Positions 1-10,114 of a DNA stretch of 64,000 nucleotides are shown piece after piece. The notes under the pieces are model-generated. The model was not told the origin of the DNA. It saw only the letters and a program-made list of their open reading frames with translations, and searched no databases. The translations under genes were made by a program, and so were the position numbers. Source of the stretch: Lysobacter concretionis Ko07 = DSM 16239 (lineage in GTDB: Bacteria > Pseudomonadota > Gammaproteobacteria > Xanthomonadales > Xanthomonadaceae); contig NZ_AVPS01000011.1 of the NCBI RefSeq assembly GCF_000768345.1, positions 1 to 64,000 of the forward strand, given 5' to 3'. Each line of letters opens with the position of its first letter. Within the stretch, counting starts at the first letter, position 1.

Positions 1-40
1 TCACGTGCGGCTTGGTGCGCTCGAATTTACCTTTGGCCAT
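1..40 (-). CDS. tuf: Elongation factor Tu, 5' end only (runs off the window)
   Basis: Only the first 13 codons lie in the window. Read on the minus strand from the ATG at 40 they give MAKGKFERTKPHV, the characteristic EF-Tu N-terminus. EF-Tu is the GTPase that delivers aminoacyl-tRNA to the ribosome; the G-domain motifs lie outside the window. It follows tRNA-Tyr, tRNA-Gly and tRNA-Thr on the same strand, the classic tufB-type arrangement, so it is probably co-transcribed with them. The match is short but the context makes the call firm. Confidence 0.92.
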   Translation of the reverse strand, partial: MAKGKFERTKPHV

Positions 41-85
41 GGCTGTCGCTTCTCGCTGTGGGACGGTGTGCTTCGGTGGAATGTG

Positions 86-161
86 TGGTGCTCACGACTG
101 GAATCGAACCAGTGACCTCCTCCTTACCAAGGAGGTGCTCTACCGACTGAGCTACGTGAGC
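86..161 (-). tRNA. tRNA-Thr (anticodon GGT)
   Basis: A 76-nt cloverleaf with acceptor stem GCTCACG/CGTGAGC, discriminator A and an encoded CCA. The anticodon stem CCTCC/GGAGG closes the loop TTGGTAA, giving anticodon GGT. It is the last tRNA before tuf, 45 bases upstream of its start codon. Confidence 0.97.
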
Positions 162-202
162 AGATTGTTCCAGCAGGTGCATTACAAACGTCGCGGCATC
201 AA

Positions 203-276
<74 letters not shown>

Positions 277-368
277 GCCGGACTGACCTGCTTGGGTGTT
301 GCGCCGACGGATGGTAAGTCTATCGGTTTACTGCGTTTCGTCTACCGGCATCGCGACTGCAGCAATGC

Positions 369-454
369 TGGTGGAGGGAGGTGGATTCGAACCACCGAAG
401 GCGTAAGCCAGCAGATTTACAGTCTGCCCCCGTTGGCCGCTTGGGTATCCCTCC
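369..454 (-). tRNA. tRNA-Tyr (anticodon GTA)
   Basis: An 86-nt class II tRNA with a long variable arm, acceptor GGAGGGA/TCCCTCC, discriminator A and encoded CCA. The anticodon loop CTGTAAA gives GTA. It is the promoter-proximal tRNA of the tRNA-tuf transcript. Confidence 0.97.
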
Positions 455-466
455 AAAGAGCCCGCA

Positions 467-495
467 ATTCTGGATGGCCTTGCGGCGGATGTCAA
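467..495 (-). promoter_or_regulatory. Sigma-70-type promoter of the tRNA-Tyr/Gly/Thr-tuf transcript
   Basis: On the minus strand a perfect -35 box TTGACA (495-490) is separated by 17 bases from CAGAAT (472-467). A GC-rich stretch (TGCGGGC) follows the -10, as in stable-RNA promoters under stringent control. It lies about 12 bases before the tRNA-Tyr 5' end and is the only candidate between ychF and the tRNAs. Confidence 0.75.
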
Positions 496-558
496 CGCAT
501 TCCGACGCCAAATTGCAGATTAATGCCGGAAACCGCTTTTCCAGGCTGGCCGACCGGG

Positions 559-1650
559 TCAGACGTTGAACAGGAAGTGCAGCACGTCGCCTTCCTGGAC
601 GATGTATTCCTTGCCTTCCTTGCGCATCCGGCCCGCATCGCGCGCACCGGCCTCGCCCCTGTACTGGATGAAGTCGTCGTAGCCGATCGTCTCGGCGCGG
701 ATGAAGCCCTTCTCGAAGTCGGTGTGGATCACCGCGGCGGCCTGCGGCGCGGTGGATCCGCCCTTGACCGTCCAGGCGCGGACTTCCTTCACGCCGGCGG
801 TGAAGTAGGTCTGCAGGCCCAGCAACTTGTAGGCGGCACGGATGACGCGGTTGAGGCCGGGCTCTTCCAGACCCAGGTCGGCCAGGAACGCGTCGCGGTC
901 CTCGTCCTCGAGCTGGCTCAGTTCCTCCTCGATCGCGGCCGACACCGGCACCACTTCCGCGCCCTCGGTCGCCGCACGGGCACGCACGGCATCCAGGTGG
1001 GGATTGTTCTCGAAGCCATCCTCGAGCACGTTGGCGACGTACATCACCGGCTTCAGGGTCAACAGGAACAGGTCGCGCACGGCAAGCCGATCGTCCTCGG
1101 ACAACCCCAGCGCACGCGCGGGCTTGCCGGCATCCAGACCATCACGCACCCGCGTCAGCACCTCGACGCGCGCCTTGGCGTCCTTGTCGCCGGTCTTGGC
1201 GCTGCGCTCGGCGCGCTGCAAGGCCTTCTCGACCGAATCCAGGTCGGCCAGCGCCAGCTCGGTATCGATCGTATCGATGTCGGCGATCGGGTCGATCCTG
1301 TTGCTGACGTGGATGATGTCGTCGTTGTCGAAGCAGCGCACCACATGGGTGATGGCGTCGACCTCGCGGATGTGGGCGAGGAACTTGTTGCCCAGGCCCT
1401 CGCCGCTGGCGGCACCGGCGACCAGCCCGGCGATATCGACGAACTCGACCGCCGTCGGCAGGCACCGTTGCGGTTTGACGATCTCGGCCAGCGCATTCAG
1501 GCGCGGGTCCGGCACCGGCACCACGCCGACGTTCGGCTCGATCGTGCAGAACGGAAAATTGGCCGCCGCGATGCCGGCCTTGGTCAGGGCATTGAAGAGG
1601 GTCGACTTGCCGACGTTCGGCAATCCGACGATGCCGCAGGTGATGCCCAT
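559..1650 (-). CDS. ychF: Redox-regulated ATPase YchF (Obg-like family)
   Basis: A cytosolic P-loop ATPase of the YchF/OLA1 subfamily that binds ribosomes and takes part in translation-linked stress responses. The 363-residue length is usual for the family. The Walker [10 protein letters not shown] is at residues 9-17, the G3 region reads VDIAGLV, and the G4 position carries NVLE instead of NKxD, the hallmark of ATP rather than GTP preference. The C-terminal third is the TGS-type domain. It follows pth by 57 bases as the last gene of the lolB-ispE-prs-rplY-pth run, the pth-ychF linkage found widely in gammaproteobacteria. Confidence 0.97.
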   Translation of the reverse strand: MGITCGIVGLPNVGKSTLFNALTKAGIAAANFPFCTIEPNVGVVPVPDPRLNALAEIVKPQRCLPTAVEFVDIAGLVAGAASGEGLGNKFLAHIREVDAITHVVRCFDNDDIIHVSNRIDPIADIDTIDTELALADLDSVEKALQRAERSAKTGDKDAKARVEVLTRVRDGLDAGKPARALGLSEDDRLAVRDLFLLTLKPVMYVANVLEDGFENNPHLDAVRARAATEGAEVVPVSAAIEEELSQLEDEDRDAFLADLGLEEPGLNRVIRAAYKLLGLQTYFTAGVKEVRAWTVKGGSTAPQAAAVIHTDFEKGFIRAETIGYDDFIQYRGEAGARDAGRMRKEGKEYIVQEGDVLHFLFNV

Positions 1651-1707
1651 GACGCTGTACTCGCTTTCGTTGATAGGGGTGGAACGTGGAGCTTGTGTGG
1701 TGACTGG

Positions 1708-2289
1708 TCAGACCCGGGGCGTATGCAACCGCTTCATGGCCTCGTTGAAGTCGCCGGCCACCGCCAGCGGCAACACGTCGATCGCATCGTCAATCGCGCG
1801 CAGGATCAGTGCTTCATCCTCGCGACCCGGCCGGCCCAGCACCCATGGGGTGACGATGTCCTTGTGCCCGGGATGGCCGATGCCGATCCGCAAGCGGTGA
1901 AACCCGCCGTGACCGAGCAGGCGCATGGTGTCGCGCAGGCCGTTCTGGCCGCCGTGGCCGCCATCGAACTTCAGCCGCGCGGTACCCGTGGGCAGATCGA
2001 GCTCGTCGTGCGCCAGCAGGGCCTCTTCGGGCTCGATTTTCCAGTAGCGCATCGCCGCGGTGACCGACTTGCCCGACAGGTTCATGAAGGTTGCCGGCTT
2101 CAACAACCACACCGCTTGCCCGGCGATCTCGACCTTCGCGGTCTGGCCGAACAGCTTGGATTCAAGTCCGAAACGCGCACCCAGCTTTTCCGCCAGGGCG
2201 TCAACTAGCCAGAACCCGGCATTGTGCCGGGTCCGGGAGTGCTCGGGTCCGGGATTGCCCAGCCCGACGATAAGTCGCAAACCGGCCAT
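1708..2289 (-). CDS. pth: Peptidyl-tRNA hydrolase
   Basis: Cleaves the ester bond of peptidyl-tRNAs that drop off the ribosome, recycling tRNA. The 193-residue protein opens with the family signature GLGNPGPEH (9-17). The catalytic His is H22 within TRHNAGF, matching His20 of E. coli Pth, and the conserved substrate-binding Asn residues follow (NLSGKS, and GGHGGQNGLR). It lies between rplY and ychF on the same strand. A GC-rich hairpin separates it from rplY, so its expression may be partly uncoupled from the ribosomal protein gene. Confidence 0.97.
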   Translation of the reverse strand: MAGLRLIVGLGNPGPEHSRTRHNAGFWLVDALAEKLGARFGLESKLFGQTAKVEIAGQAVWLLKPATFMNLSGKSVTAAMRYWKIEPEEALLAHDELDLPTGTARLKFDGGHGGQNGLRDTMRLLGHGGFHRLRIGIGHPGHKDIVTPWVLGRPGREDEALILRAIDDAIDVLPLAVAGDFNEAMKRLHTPRV

Positions 2290-2310
2290 TGCAGGCGAAC
2301 AAGCCGCGTG

Positions 2311-2340
2311 CCGAGGCGCCCGCGATGGCAGGCGCCTCGG
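2311..2340 (-). terminator. Strong GC hairpin between rplY and pth
   Basis: A perfect 10-bp stem CCGAGGCGCC/GGCGCCTCGG with a 10-base loop lies just after the rplY stop codon and before pth. Flanking bases (2303-2309 with the mirror sequence after 2340) extend the pairing imperfectly. There is no T-run, so it may be an attenuator or a 3'-end stabiliser and not a full terminator. Confidence 0.5.
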
Positions 2341-2352
2341 CCCGACGCGGGC

Positions 2353-3012
2353 TTATTCGGCGTCCTTCTCGGCCTTGGTCGCCGGCACTTCGGCATCCGT
2401 CGCTTCTTCATCGGCGACTTCCGGCTCGGCTTCGACGCGACCCTTGCGGGCGACCACGACGGCGACGTCATGCTCGGCACCCAGCGCCAGGCTCGGGATC
2501 TCGACGCCCTCGGGCAACTGGATCTTCGACAGGTGGATGATGTCGCCCAGCTCCAGCTCGCTCAGGTCGACCTGGAGGTTCTCCGGCAGATCCTTCGGCA
2601 GGCAGCTCACTTCGACCTGCACCAGCTCCTTCATGATGATCACGTCGGCGTTCTTGCCGGCCGGCGAGATGTCCTCATTGATGAAGTGCAGCGGCACCGA
2701 GGCGCGCAGGACTTCCTTCTGGTTCACCCGCATGAAATCCAGGTGCATGATGATCTGCTTGTACGGGTGGCGCTGCATGTCACGCAGCAGCACGCTCTCG
2801 ACCTTGCCGTCGACGTCCAGGTCGAGAATGGTGGAATAGAACCACTCGTTCTGGCTGGCGACCCAGATCTTTTCCTGATCCAGCAGGACCGGCTGCGGAG
2901 CGGCGGTGCCGCCATAGACGATGGCCGGAATCTTGCCCGCGTGACGCAGGCGGCGGCTCGCACCCTTCCCCTCGACACTGCGGCCAGTGGCCTTGATGAC
3001 TTTGTTGGACAT
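2353..3012 (-). CDS. rplY: 50S ribosomal protein L25/general stress protein Ctc
   Basis: Binds 5S rRNA in the large ribosomal subunit. The 219-residue form is the long TL5/Ctc type: an N-terminal L25 domain (residues 1-95, GKGASRRLRHAG then IPAIVYGG) followed by a C-terminal TL5 beta domain and an acidic Ala/Glu-rich tail. The ATG at 3012 is chosen because family members begin this close to the GASRRLR motif; an in-frame GTG at 3048 would add 12 unrelated residues. It sits between prs and pth, the usual prs-rplY-pth order. Confidence 0.95.
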   Translation of the reverse strand: MSNKVIKATGRSVEGKGASRRLRHAGKIPAIVYGGTAAPQPVLLDQEKIWVASQNEWFYSTILDLDVDGKVESVLLRDMQRHPYKQIIMHLDFMRVNQKEVLRASVPLHFINEDISPAGKNADVIIMKELVQVEVSCLPKDLPENLQVDLSELELGDIIHLSKIQLPEGVEIPSLALGAEHDVAVVVARKGRVEAEPEVADEEATDAEVPATKAEKDAE

Positions 3013-3065
3013 TGCTTGGTTACTCGCTTTGTTGCATTGGAAAGCCACCTCGCGGTGACCCGGAA

Positions 3066-3089
3066 GACTCGCCCGCGACCAGGCGAGTC
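3066..3089 (-). terminator. Hairpin between prs and rplY
   Basis: Inverted repeat GACTCGCC/GGCGAGTC with an 8-base loop lies 26 bases beyond the prs stop codon. On the minus strand the T-run precedes the stem, so this is not a classical intrinsic terminator in the direction of the operon. It could modulate read-through from prs into rplY. Confidence 0.35.
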
Positions 3090-3114
3090 AAAAATCGTCG
3101 GATGTCGCTATCGC

Positions 3115-4080
3115 TCAATCCACGTACAGGGAGCTGACCGACTCGCCGCCCGAAATCCGGCGGATCGTCTCGGCCAGCAGTTCGGCCACGCTGAGCTGGC
3201 GCACCCGGCCGCACTCGCGTGCCGCATCGGTCAGCGGAATCGTGTCCGTCACCACCAGCTCGTCGAGCTCGGAGCCGCGGATGTTGCTGATGGCCGCGCC
3301 CGACAGCACCGCGTGGGTGCAGTAGGCCACGACCTTGATCGCGCCCTGCGCCTTGAGCGCGGCGGCCGCGGCGCACAGGGTGCCGGCGGTATCGACGATG
3401 TCGTCGACCAGCACGCAGGTCTTGCCCGACACGTCGCCGATGATGTTCATCACCGTGGCGACGTTGGCGCGCGGACGGCGCTTGTCGATGATCGCCAGGT
3501 CGGCGTCATCCAGGCGTTTGGCGATCGCGCGGGCGCGCACCACGCCGCCCACGTCGGGACTGACCACGATCAGGTTGTCGGTGCCGTGCGCGCGCCAGAT
3601 ATCGGCCAGCAGCAGCGGCGAGGCGTAGACGTTGTCGACCGGAATGTCGAAGAAACCCTGGATCTGGTCGGCATGCAGGTCGATCGTCAGCACCCGGTCG
3701 CAGCCGACCGCGCTGAACATCTTGGCCGCGACCTTGGCGGTTATCGGCACCCGCGACGAACGCGGCCGGCGGTCCTGGCGGGCGTAGCCGAAGTACGGCA
3801 CCACCGCGGTGACGCTGCTGATGGAGGCGCGCTTGAGCGCGTCGATCAGCACCAGCAGCTCGACCAGGTTCTCCGCGCTGGGCGCGCAGGTCGGCTGGAT
3901 CACGAACGCCTCCTGGCGGCGCACGTTCTCCTCGATCTCGACCTGGACTTCGCCATCGGAAAAGCGGCTGACCAGCGCCTTGCCCATGCGGATGCCGAGT
4001 TCCTTGCAGACGGCCTGCGCCAACGGGCGGTTGGCGTTGCCGGAAAAGACCAACAGGTTGCGATCGGTTTGGACGGTCAT
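3115..4080 (-). CDS. prs: Ribose-phosphate pyrophosphokinase (PRPP synthetase)
   Basis: Makes PRPP from ribose 5-phosphate and ATP for purine, pyrimidine, histidine, tryptophan and NAD synthesis. The 321-residue length is normal for class I enzymes. Visible motifs are [15 protein letters not shown] near the N-terminus, the ATP-site region YARQDRR, and the PRPP-binding loop [11 protein letters not shown]. It lies directly downstream of tRNA-Gln and ispE on the same strand; ispE-prs linkage is widespread in proteobacteria, and an intervening tRNA-Gln is typical of Xanthomonadaceae. Confidence 0.98.
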   Translation of the reverse strand: MTVQTDRNLLVFSGNANRPLAQAVCKELGIRMGKALVSRFSDGEVQVEIEENVRRQEAFVIQPTCAPSAENLVELLVLIDALKRASISSVTAVVPYFGYARQDRRPRSSRVPITAKVAAKMFSAVGCDRVLTIDLHADQIQGFFDIPVDNVYASPLLLADIWRAHGTDNLIVVSPDVGGVVRARAIAKRLDDADLAIIDKRRPRANVATVMNIIGDVSGKTCVLVDDIVDTAGTLCAAAAALKAQGAIKVVAYCTHAVLSGAAISNIRGSELDELVVTDTIPLTDAARECGRVRQLSVAELLAETIRRISGGESVSSLYVD

Positions 4081-4122
4081 TTTCCGCTTGGCTCCGGCCT
4101 TGCGGCGGATGTGTTTCAGGAT

Positions 4123-4199
4123 TGGCAGGGGCGGTAGGATTCGAACCTACGAATGCCAGGATCAAAACCTGGTGCCTTAGGCCTCTTGGCGACGCCCCT
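4123..4199 (-). tRNA. tRNA-Gln (anticodon TTG)
   Basis: A 77-nt cloverleaf with acceptor AGGGGCG/CGCCCCT, discriminator G and encoded CCA. The stem CCAGG/CCTGG closes the loop TTTTGAT, giving anticodon TTG. It lies between ispE and prs on their strand, 42 bases before the prs start codon, so it must be excised from the mRNA or have its own promoter. Confidence 0.97.
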
Positions 4200-4252
4200 G
4201 TGTAACTGTTTCTGCCGTTGCCGGCAGGGTTTCGACTGCATCGCGCCGGGAG

Positions 4253-5176
4253 TCAGTCCGTGGCCCCGCCGAACCCGGCGTGCAACGGTGACCGCGCCGC
4301 GCCTGCCGCCAACCACGCCTTGAGGCCGGTCGGCAACGCCGCCAGTGCCGCCTCGGCGGATTCGCGGGTCGCGAACTCGACGAAACAACCGCTGCCGGAG
4401 CCCGTCAGACGCGGCGTGCCGAACGGCGACAGGGCGGCAAACGCGGCGTTGACGGCCGGTTCGCGGCCGCGCAACACCGGCTCGAACGCGTTCCCGAGCG
4501 GGATGCCCGAAACGAAGTCGGACATTGTCGCGGGCCGCGCATCGCGCGTCAATTCGGGCGACTGGAAAAGTTCAGCCGTGGACACGTGGACGCCCGGGTC
4601 GACCAGCAGGTACCAGGCCGGCGGCAGCGCCAGCGGTGTCAGCAACTCGCCCACGCCTTCGGCCCAGGCGTTGTCGCCGCGCACGAACACCGGCACGTCC
4701 GCGCCCAGTTGCAGGCCCAGCGCCGCCAGGGCGTCCACCCCCAGCCGGGTCTCCCACAGCCTGTCCAGCGCGACCAGCACGGTGGCGGCATCGGAGGAGC
4801 CGCCGCCGAAACCACCGCCGGCCGGGATGCGCTTCTCGACCATGATGTCGGCGCCCAGCGCAGGTACCGACGCCGCCTGCAGCAGTTTCGCCGCGCGCAC
4901 CGTGAGGTCGTCGGCCTCGGCGACGCCGGCCACCGACACCCCATGACGCACGATCCGGCCGTCCCGGCGCACCCGCAAGCGGATCGTGTCGCCCCAGTCG
5001 AGCAGGCGGAACACGGTCTGCAGCCGGTGATACCCGTCCGGACGCCGGCCCGGAATGCGCAGGAACAGATTGAGCTTGGCCGGGGCCGGCCAGACGCTCC
5101 AGGTTGCGTCCAGGTCGGCGCCGGTTGCTTCGATGCTGCTTTTCACGGCGGAGAGGACGGGTTGCGGCTTCCCCAT
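4253..5176 (-). CDS. ispE: 4-diphosphocytidyl-2-C-methyl-D-erythritol kinase
   Basis: A GHMP-family kinase that phosphorylates CDP-methylerythritol in the MEP pathway to isoprenoids. Recognised by [11 protein letters not shown] and GRRPDGYH near the N-terminus and the ATP-binding loop [14 protein letters not shown]. The 307-residue length is slightly long because the start lies about 28 residues before the conserved core. An in-frame TGA directly precedes the ATG at 5176, so the start cannot be further upstream; an in-frame GTG at codon 11 is the alternative. The first 34 bases overlap the 3' end of lolB, implying coupling. Confidence 0.95.
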   Translation of the reverse strand: MGKPQPVLSAVKSSIEATGADLDATWSVWPAPAKLNLFLRIPGRRPDGYHRLQTVFRLLDWGDTIRLRVRRDGRIVRHGVSVAGVAEADDLTVRAAKLLQAASVPALGADIMVEKRIPAGGGFGGGSSDAATVLVALDRLWETRLGVDALAALGLQLGADVPVFVRGDNAWAEGVGELLTPLALPPAWYLLVDPGVHVSTAELFQSPELTRDARPATMSDFVSGIPLGNAFEPVLRGREPAVNAAFAALSPFGTPRLTGSGSGCFVEFATRESAEAALAALPTGLKAWLAAGAARSPLHAGFGGATD

Positions 5177-5808
5177 TCATCGACGCCCCACTCGTCGACC
5201 ACCAGACGGACGCCTGCCTCGTCGCGCTTGGCATCCAGGCGGCTCGGCAGGCGGATCTGCGCCGCCGGCATCGCCGGATCGGCCGGCGGCCAGCGGTACT
5301 CGATCGACCAGCCCGCCTGCCGGATCCGCCACGGCAACCCGTCGCTGCCGTAATCGATCCGCGCCGGACCCAGCGCCGGGGCGCGCGCGCCGCGAACCCA
5401 TTGGGCCAGCGCGTCGACCGGGATGTCCCAGCCGGTCGCCGCCAGCAGCAACGCCTGCGCGTCCGGACCCGAACGCGGCCCGCCCTCCAGGCCCTCCAGC
5501 CGGGCCGAATCCGCATTGCCGGACAACTGCCAGCCCTGCCGGGTGACCGGCGCGCTCAGGGTGATGCGGTAGTCCGGGCCGGCCTGGGTCCATTCGATCC
5601 GGCCGCTGCCGCCCTTGCCCTGGTTGGACACGGCGATGCGCCCCGCCAGCGACCAGTCCGACTGCGCACCCAGCGCCTGTTCGCGGCCTGCCTGGGCAGC
5701 CTCGGCGGCGGCCAGCGCGGCGGGGGTCAGCTCCGGCCGTACGGGCGCGCCGGCGCAGGCCGCCAACAACAGGGCCAGCGCGGCGACGGCGACAAGGCGT
5801 CCCGTCAT
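5143..5808 (-). CDS. lolB: Outer-membrane lipoprotein insertion factor LolB
   Basis: An outer-membrane lipoprotein that receives lipoproteins from LolA and inserts them into the inner leaflet of the outer membrane. The 221-residue product has a lipobox LAAC with the lipidated Cys at 18, then the core [16 protein letters not shown] and SGRIEWTQ typical of LolB. Its ATG overlaps the stop of the upstream TPR gene as ATGA. An imperfect 15-bp tandem duplication at 5171-5200 repeats the residues DEWGV near the C-terminus and also contains the ispE start. The lolB-ispE-prs order is conserved, supporting the call. Confidence 0.93.
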   Translation of the reverse strand: MTGRLVAVAALALLLAACAGAPVRPELTPAALAAAEAAQAGREQALGAQSDWSLAGRIAVSNQGKGGSGRIEWTQAGPDYRITLSAPVTRQGWQLSGNADSARLEGLEGGPRSGPDAQALLLAATGWDIPVDALAQWVRGARAPALGPARIDYGSDGLPWRIRQAGWSIEYRWPPADPAMPAAQIRLPSRLDAKRDEAGVRLVVDEWGVDEWGSRNPSSPP

Positions 5809-7505
5809 GGCGTGCTTTTCTCCGGCACCGTCTTCTCCAGCGCGCGCTGCAGGGAGCGGTTGTCCGGGTCGATCTGGCGGGCTTCTTCGAAATACTTGCG
5901 GGCCTCGTCGCGCTTGCCCAGCACCCACAGCACCTCGCCCAGATGGGCGGCGATCTCGGCGTCCTTCTGCAACGCGAAGGCCTGGCGCAGTTCGCCCAGC
6001 GCCTCCTCGTTGCGGCCCAGCCGGTACAGCACCCAGCCGTAGCTGTCGATGATCGCGGCGTTGTCGGGCTGCGCGGCGCGCGCGCGGTTGATGAGTTCCA
6101 GCGCTTCCTGGTAGCGGTCGGTGCGATCGGCCAGGGTGTAGCCCAGGGCATTCAAGGCGGCGACCGACTCGGGATCGATCACCAGGATCCGGCGCAGGTC
6201 GGCCTCGGCACGGGCGATGTCGTCCGCGCGCTCCCAGCTCAGTGCGCGGGCGTAGAGGATTTCCAGGTCGTCCGGAAACGCGGCCAGTCCGCGGGAAAAC
6301 GCATCCTTCTCGGCCACGGCGTCCCTGGCTTTCTCGTGCAGCGCCGCTTCCAGCAGGTACGCATCGCGGCGGGCGTCGTCGGGCGCGCCGGCATCGGCCT
6401 GCATGTCGTGCAGGTGGGCGAAACCTTCCTGCGCGCGGCCCAGCTCGTACAGCACGTTCGCGCTGCGAAGGCTCGCCGGCCAACGCTGGGGACCGCCCGG
6501 AACGCCCTGATACCAGCCCAGCGCCTCGTCGAAGCGGTCCAGGAACTCGGCGATCTGGCCCAGCAGCAGGCGGCGCTGCGGATCCGGCGTGTCGGCGTGG
6601 CGGCGCAGTTCGTCATACAGCGCGACCAGCGCGGTCTTGTCCTGGCCGCGCGCCAGCAACGAGGCGCGCAAGGCATAGGTCTGCTCGTCCTGCGGGCCGC
6701 GCGCGAGGGTCGCCGCCGCGGCGTCCAGATCGCCGAGCGCGTCGTACTCGTAGGCAATGGCCAGGCGCAGGTCGCTGTCGCCGCCGGCCTGCTCGACCAC
6801 CCCGGCGAGCACGTCGCGGGCCTGGTCCTTCTTGCGGGCCTCGCGCAGCTGGCTGGCACGCAACAGGGCGACCCGGGGTTCGCCGGGGAACCGCTTGACC
6901 ACCTCGGCGACGATGCGCTCGGCAAGTTCGGGCTGTTCCAGCCGCTGGGCAAGGCCGCCGAACGCGAGCCAGGCTTGCAGCTTGCCGGGGATGCGCCCTT
7001 GCCTGACCAGTGTTTCCAGCACGGTGGCGGCCTGCGCAGGGTCGCGCGCACCGGCGACGATCACCCCCAGCACCTGCCGCCAGCCCTCGTCACCGGGCAT
7101 GTCCAGCAGTTGCACCAGGTACTTGCGCGCCTGGCGTTCGTTGCCGTGACGCAATGCCAGACTGGCCTCGGCGGCGAGGAAATTGACGCCCTGCCCGCCC
7201 TGCCTGCGCCACAGCGACAGCAACCGGTCGGCGCTGTCGTCGTCGCGGGCCAGCAAGGCGATCCGCGTCGCGCGCTCGGTCAGCGGCATGTCCTGCGCGG
7301 CCAAGGCGGCCTGCAGGTACCAGCGCGCGGCCTCGTCGAGGCGGCCGGCCTGCAGCGCGAATTCGGCCGCCATCAAGGGTTCCAGTGTCCGCACGACGGC
7401 ATCGTCCTGCGGCGGCGTCTGCGCCGCCTGGGCGATCGGCGTGGAAACCGCGCACGCGACAAGCAGGACGATACTGATGGTGAACACACGCAGGATTGCG
7501 GGCAT
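5805..7505 (-). CDS. Secreted or lipid-anchored tetratricopeptide repeat protein
   Basis: A 566-residue TPR protein, probably periplasmic. The ATG at 7505 gives a hydrophobic N-terminus ending in AQA, consistent with signal peptidase I cleavage; LVAC at 15-18 would also fit a lipobox, so anchoring is uncertain. Degenerate TPRs fill the protein. The clearest are at the C-terminus, with ALGYTLADRTDRYQEAL, SYGWVLYRLGRNEEALGE and AAHLGEVLWVLGKRDEA. It is divergent from hemA and couples to lolB by an ATGA overlap. A TPR protein upstream of lolB is common in this group; a role in envelope assembly is inference from position only. Confidence 0.85.
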   Translation of the reverse strand: MPAILRVFTISIVLLVACAVSTPIAQAAQTPPQDDAVVRTLEPLMAAEFALQAGRLDEAARWYLQAALAAQDMPLTERATRIALLARDDDSADRLLSLWRRQGGQGVNFLAAEASLALRHGNERQARKYLVQLLDMPGDEGWRQVLGVIVAGARDPAQAATVLETLVRQGRIPGKLQAWLAFGGLAQRLEQPELAERIVAEVVKRFPGEPRVALLRASQLREARKKDQARDVLAGVVEQAGGDSDLRLAIAYEYDALGDLDAAAATLARGPQDEQTYALRASLLARGQDKTALVALYDELRRHADTPDPQRRLLLGQIAEFLDRFDEALGWYQGVPGGPQRWPASLRSANVLYELGRAQEGFAHLHDMQADAGAPDDARRDAYLLEAALHEKARDAVAEKDAFSRGLAAFPDDLEILYARALSWERADDIARAEADLRRILVIDPESVAALNALGYTLADRTDRYQEALELINRARAAQPDNAAIIDSYGWVLYRLGRNEEALGELRQAFALQKDAEIAAHLGEVLWVLGKRDEARKYFEEARQIDPDNRSLQRALEKTVPEKSTP

Positions 7506-7601
7506 CGGGCGGGAATCCCTGAGTTTCGCGAGGCCGGTAGAATGTCGGCTTTCAGCAGCCAGCAGCTTATCGCAAGCACCTGAACGGGTAGCGCATTTCC
7601 A

Positions 7602-8918
7602 ATGAGTCCGGCGACAACACGCGCTTCGACCAGCCTGTACGTGCTGGGCATCAACCATCAGACCGCGCCGGTCAGCCTGCGCGAGCAGGTGGCGTTTTCG
7701 GCCGACAGCCTGCCGGCCGCTCTGATGTCGTTGCGTGGGTTGTCGCAGGTGCATGAGGCCGCGCTGCTGTCGACCTGCAACCGCACCGAGATCTACACCG
7801 TCGTCGACGATGACGGGGCGGCGGTGGCGGACTGGCTGGCCAACCAGCCCGGCGAGTCCGCAGACCTGCACGCCTACCTGTACCGCCACGCCGGTGCCGA
7901 CGCGGTGCGCCACCTGTTCCGGGTCGCCACCGGACTGGATTCGCTGGTGCTGGGCGAGCCGCAGATCCTCGGCCAGGTGAAGGACGCCTGGGCCAGCGCA
8001 CGCGCCGCCGGCAGCCTGGGCAGCCAGCTGGACCGCCTGTTCCAGCACACCTTCACCACCGCCAAGCGTGCGCGCACCGACACCCGCATCGGCGCGAACC
8101 CGGTCTCGGTCGCCTCCGCGGCGGTGCGGCTGGCGCAGGAGTCGTTCGCCCGGCTGGAGGATTCCACCGTGCTGCTGATCGGCGCCGGCGACACCATCGA
8201 GCTGGCCGCGCGCCACCTGGTGCAGGCCAAGGCCAAGCGCCTGCTGATCGCCAACCGCACCCTCGCCCACGCGCAGGAACTGGCCAGCCGTCACGGCGGC
8301 GTCGCCCTGCCGCTGGAGGAACTGGACCGGCACCTGGGCGAGGCCGACATCGTGCTGTCGGCCACCGCCGCGCGCGCGCCGATCCTGCACCGCGACCAGG
8401 TCAGCGCCGCGCTGGCCAACCGCAAGCACCGGCCGATGCTGCTGCTGGACCTGGCCGTGCCGCGCGACATCGCCGCCGACGTGGCCGGCTTGCGCGACGT
8501 CTACCTCTACACGGTGGACGACCTGGAACGCTCGATCGAGGACAACCGCCGCAGCCGTCGCGAGGCGGCCAGCGAGGCGGAAGCCATCGTCGAGGTGCAG
8601 GTCGCCCGGTTCATGGAAAGTTTTGTCGCCCGCACCCGCACCGCCCCGCTCAAGCGCCTGCGCGCCCACGGCGAAGCGGCGCGTGCGGAGTCGCTGGCCA
8701 AGGCCAGGGCGCAACTGGCCGCCGGCGAAGACCCGTCCGCGGTGCTCGACTTCCTCGCCCACACCCTGACCAACCGCCTGCTGCACGCCCCGACCATCGC
8801 CCTGCGCGAAGCGGCGCTGAGCGGCAACGCGGAGCTCGCACGCGCCGCCGACCGGCTGTTCCCGGGCGGCGATGACGCTGCGCCTGCCGACCCGCCTCCG
8901 GGCACCGGCCGCAAGTAG
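7602..8918 (+). CDS. hemA: Glutamyl-tRNA reductase
   Basis: Reduces glutamyl-tRNA(Glu) to glutamate-1-semialdehyde, the first committed step of C5-pathway tetrapyrrole synthesis. The 438-residue protein has the N-terminal signature [14 protein letters not shown], the catalytic Cys at 59 in [11 protein letters not shown], the NADPH-binding [12 protein letters not shown], and a C-terminal helical dimerisation domain. It is divergent from the TPR-lolB operon and followed by prfA, the hemA-prfA order seen across gammaproteobacteria. TAGAAT at 7538-7543 could be its -10, but no good -35 accompanies it. Confidence 0.98.
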   Translation: MSPATTRASTSLYVLGINHQTAPVSLREQVAFSADSLPAALMSLRGLSQVHEAALLSTCNRTEIYTVVDDDGAAVADWLANQPGESADLHAYLYRHAGADAVRHLFRVATGLDSLVLGEPQILGQVKDAWASARAAGSLGSQLDRLFQHTFTTAKRARTDTRIGANPVSVASAAVRLAQESFARLEDSTVLLIGAGDTIELAARHLVQAKAKRLLIANRTLAHAQELASRHGGVALPLEELDRHLGEADIVLSATAARAPILHRDQVSAALANRKHRPMLLLDLAVPRDIAADVAGLRDVYLYTVDDLERSIEDNRRSRREAASEAEAIVEVQVARFMESFVARTRTAPLKRLRAHGEAARAESLAKARAQLAAGEDPSAVLDFLAHTLTNRLLHAPTIALREAALSGNAELARAADRLFPGGDDAAPADPPPGTGRK

Positions 8919-9023
8919 CGCCGCTCACTGGAACCGGTCCGGCCGACGCGCCTCGCTCCGACCCCGCCCTGCACCGCCTCACGCCCGCCCCGCGGACGAC
9001 TTTCCCGATCGACCGAGCCTCCG

Positions 9024-10109
<1,086 letters not shown>

Positions 10110-10114
10110 ACGGC

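Noticed and set aside
2224-4137. A 637-codon plus-strand open frame opposite rplY and prs
   Set aside because: It is antisense to two conserved genes and shows no recognisable domain; it is a codon-bias artefact.
5805-8786. A 993-residue reading of the TPR gene starting inside the hemA region
   Set aside because: The first 427 codons are antisense to hemA. The ATG at 7505 gives a proper signal sequence, so the shorter form was kept.
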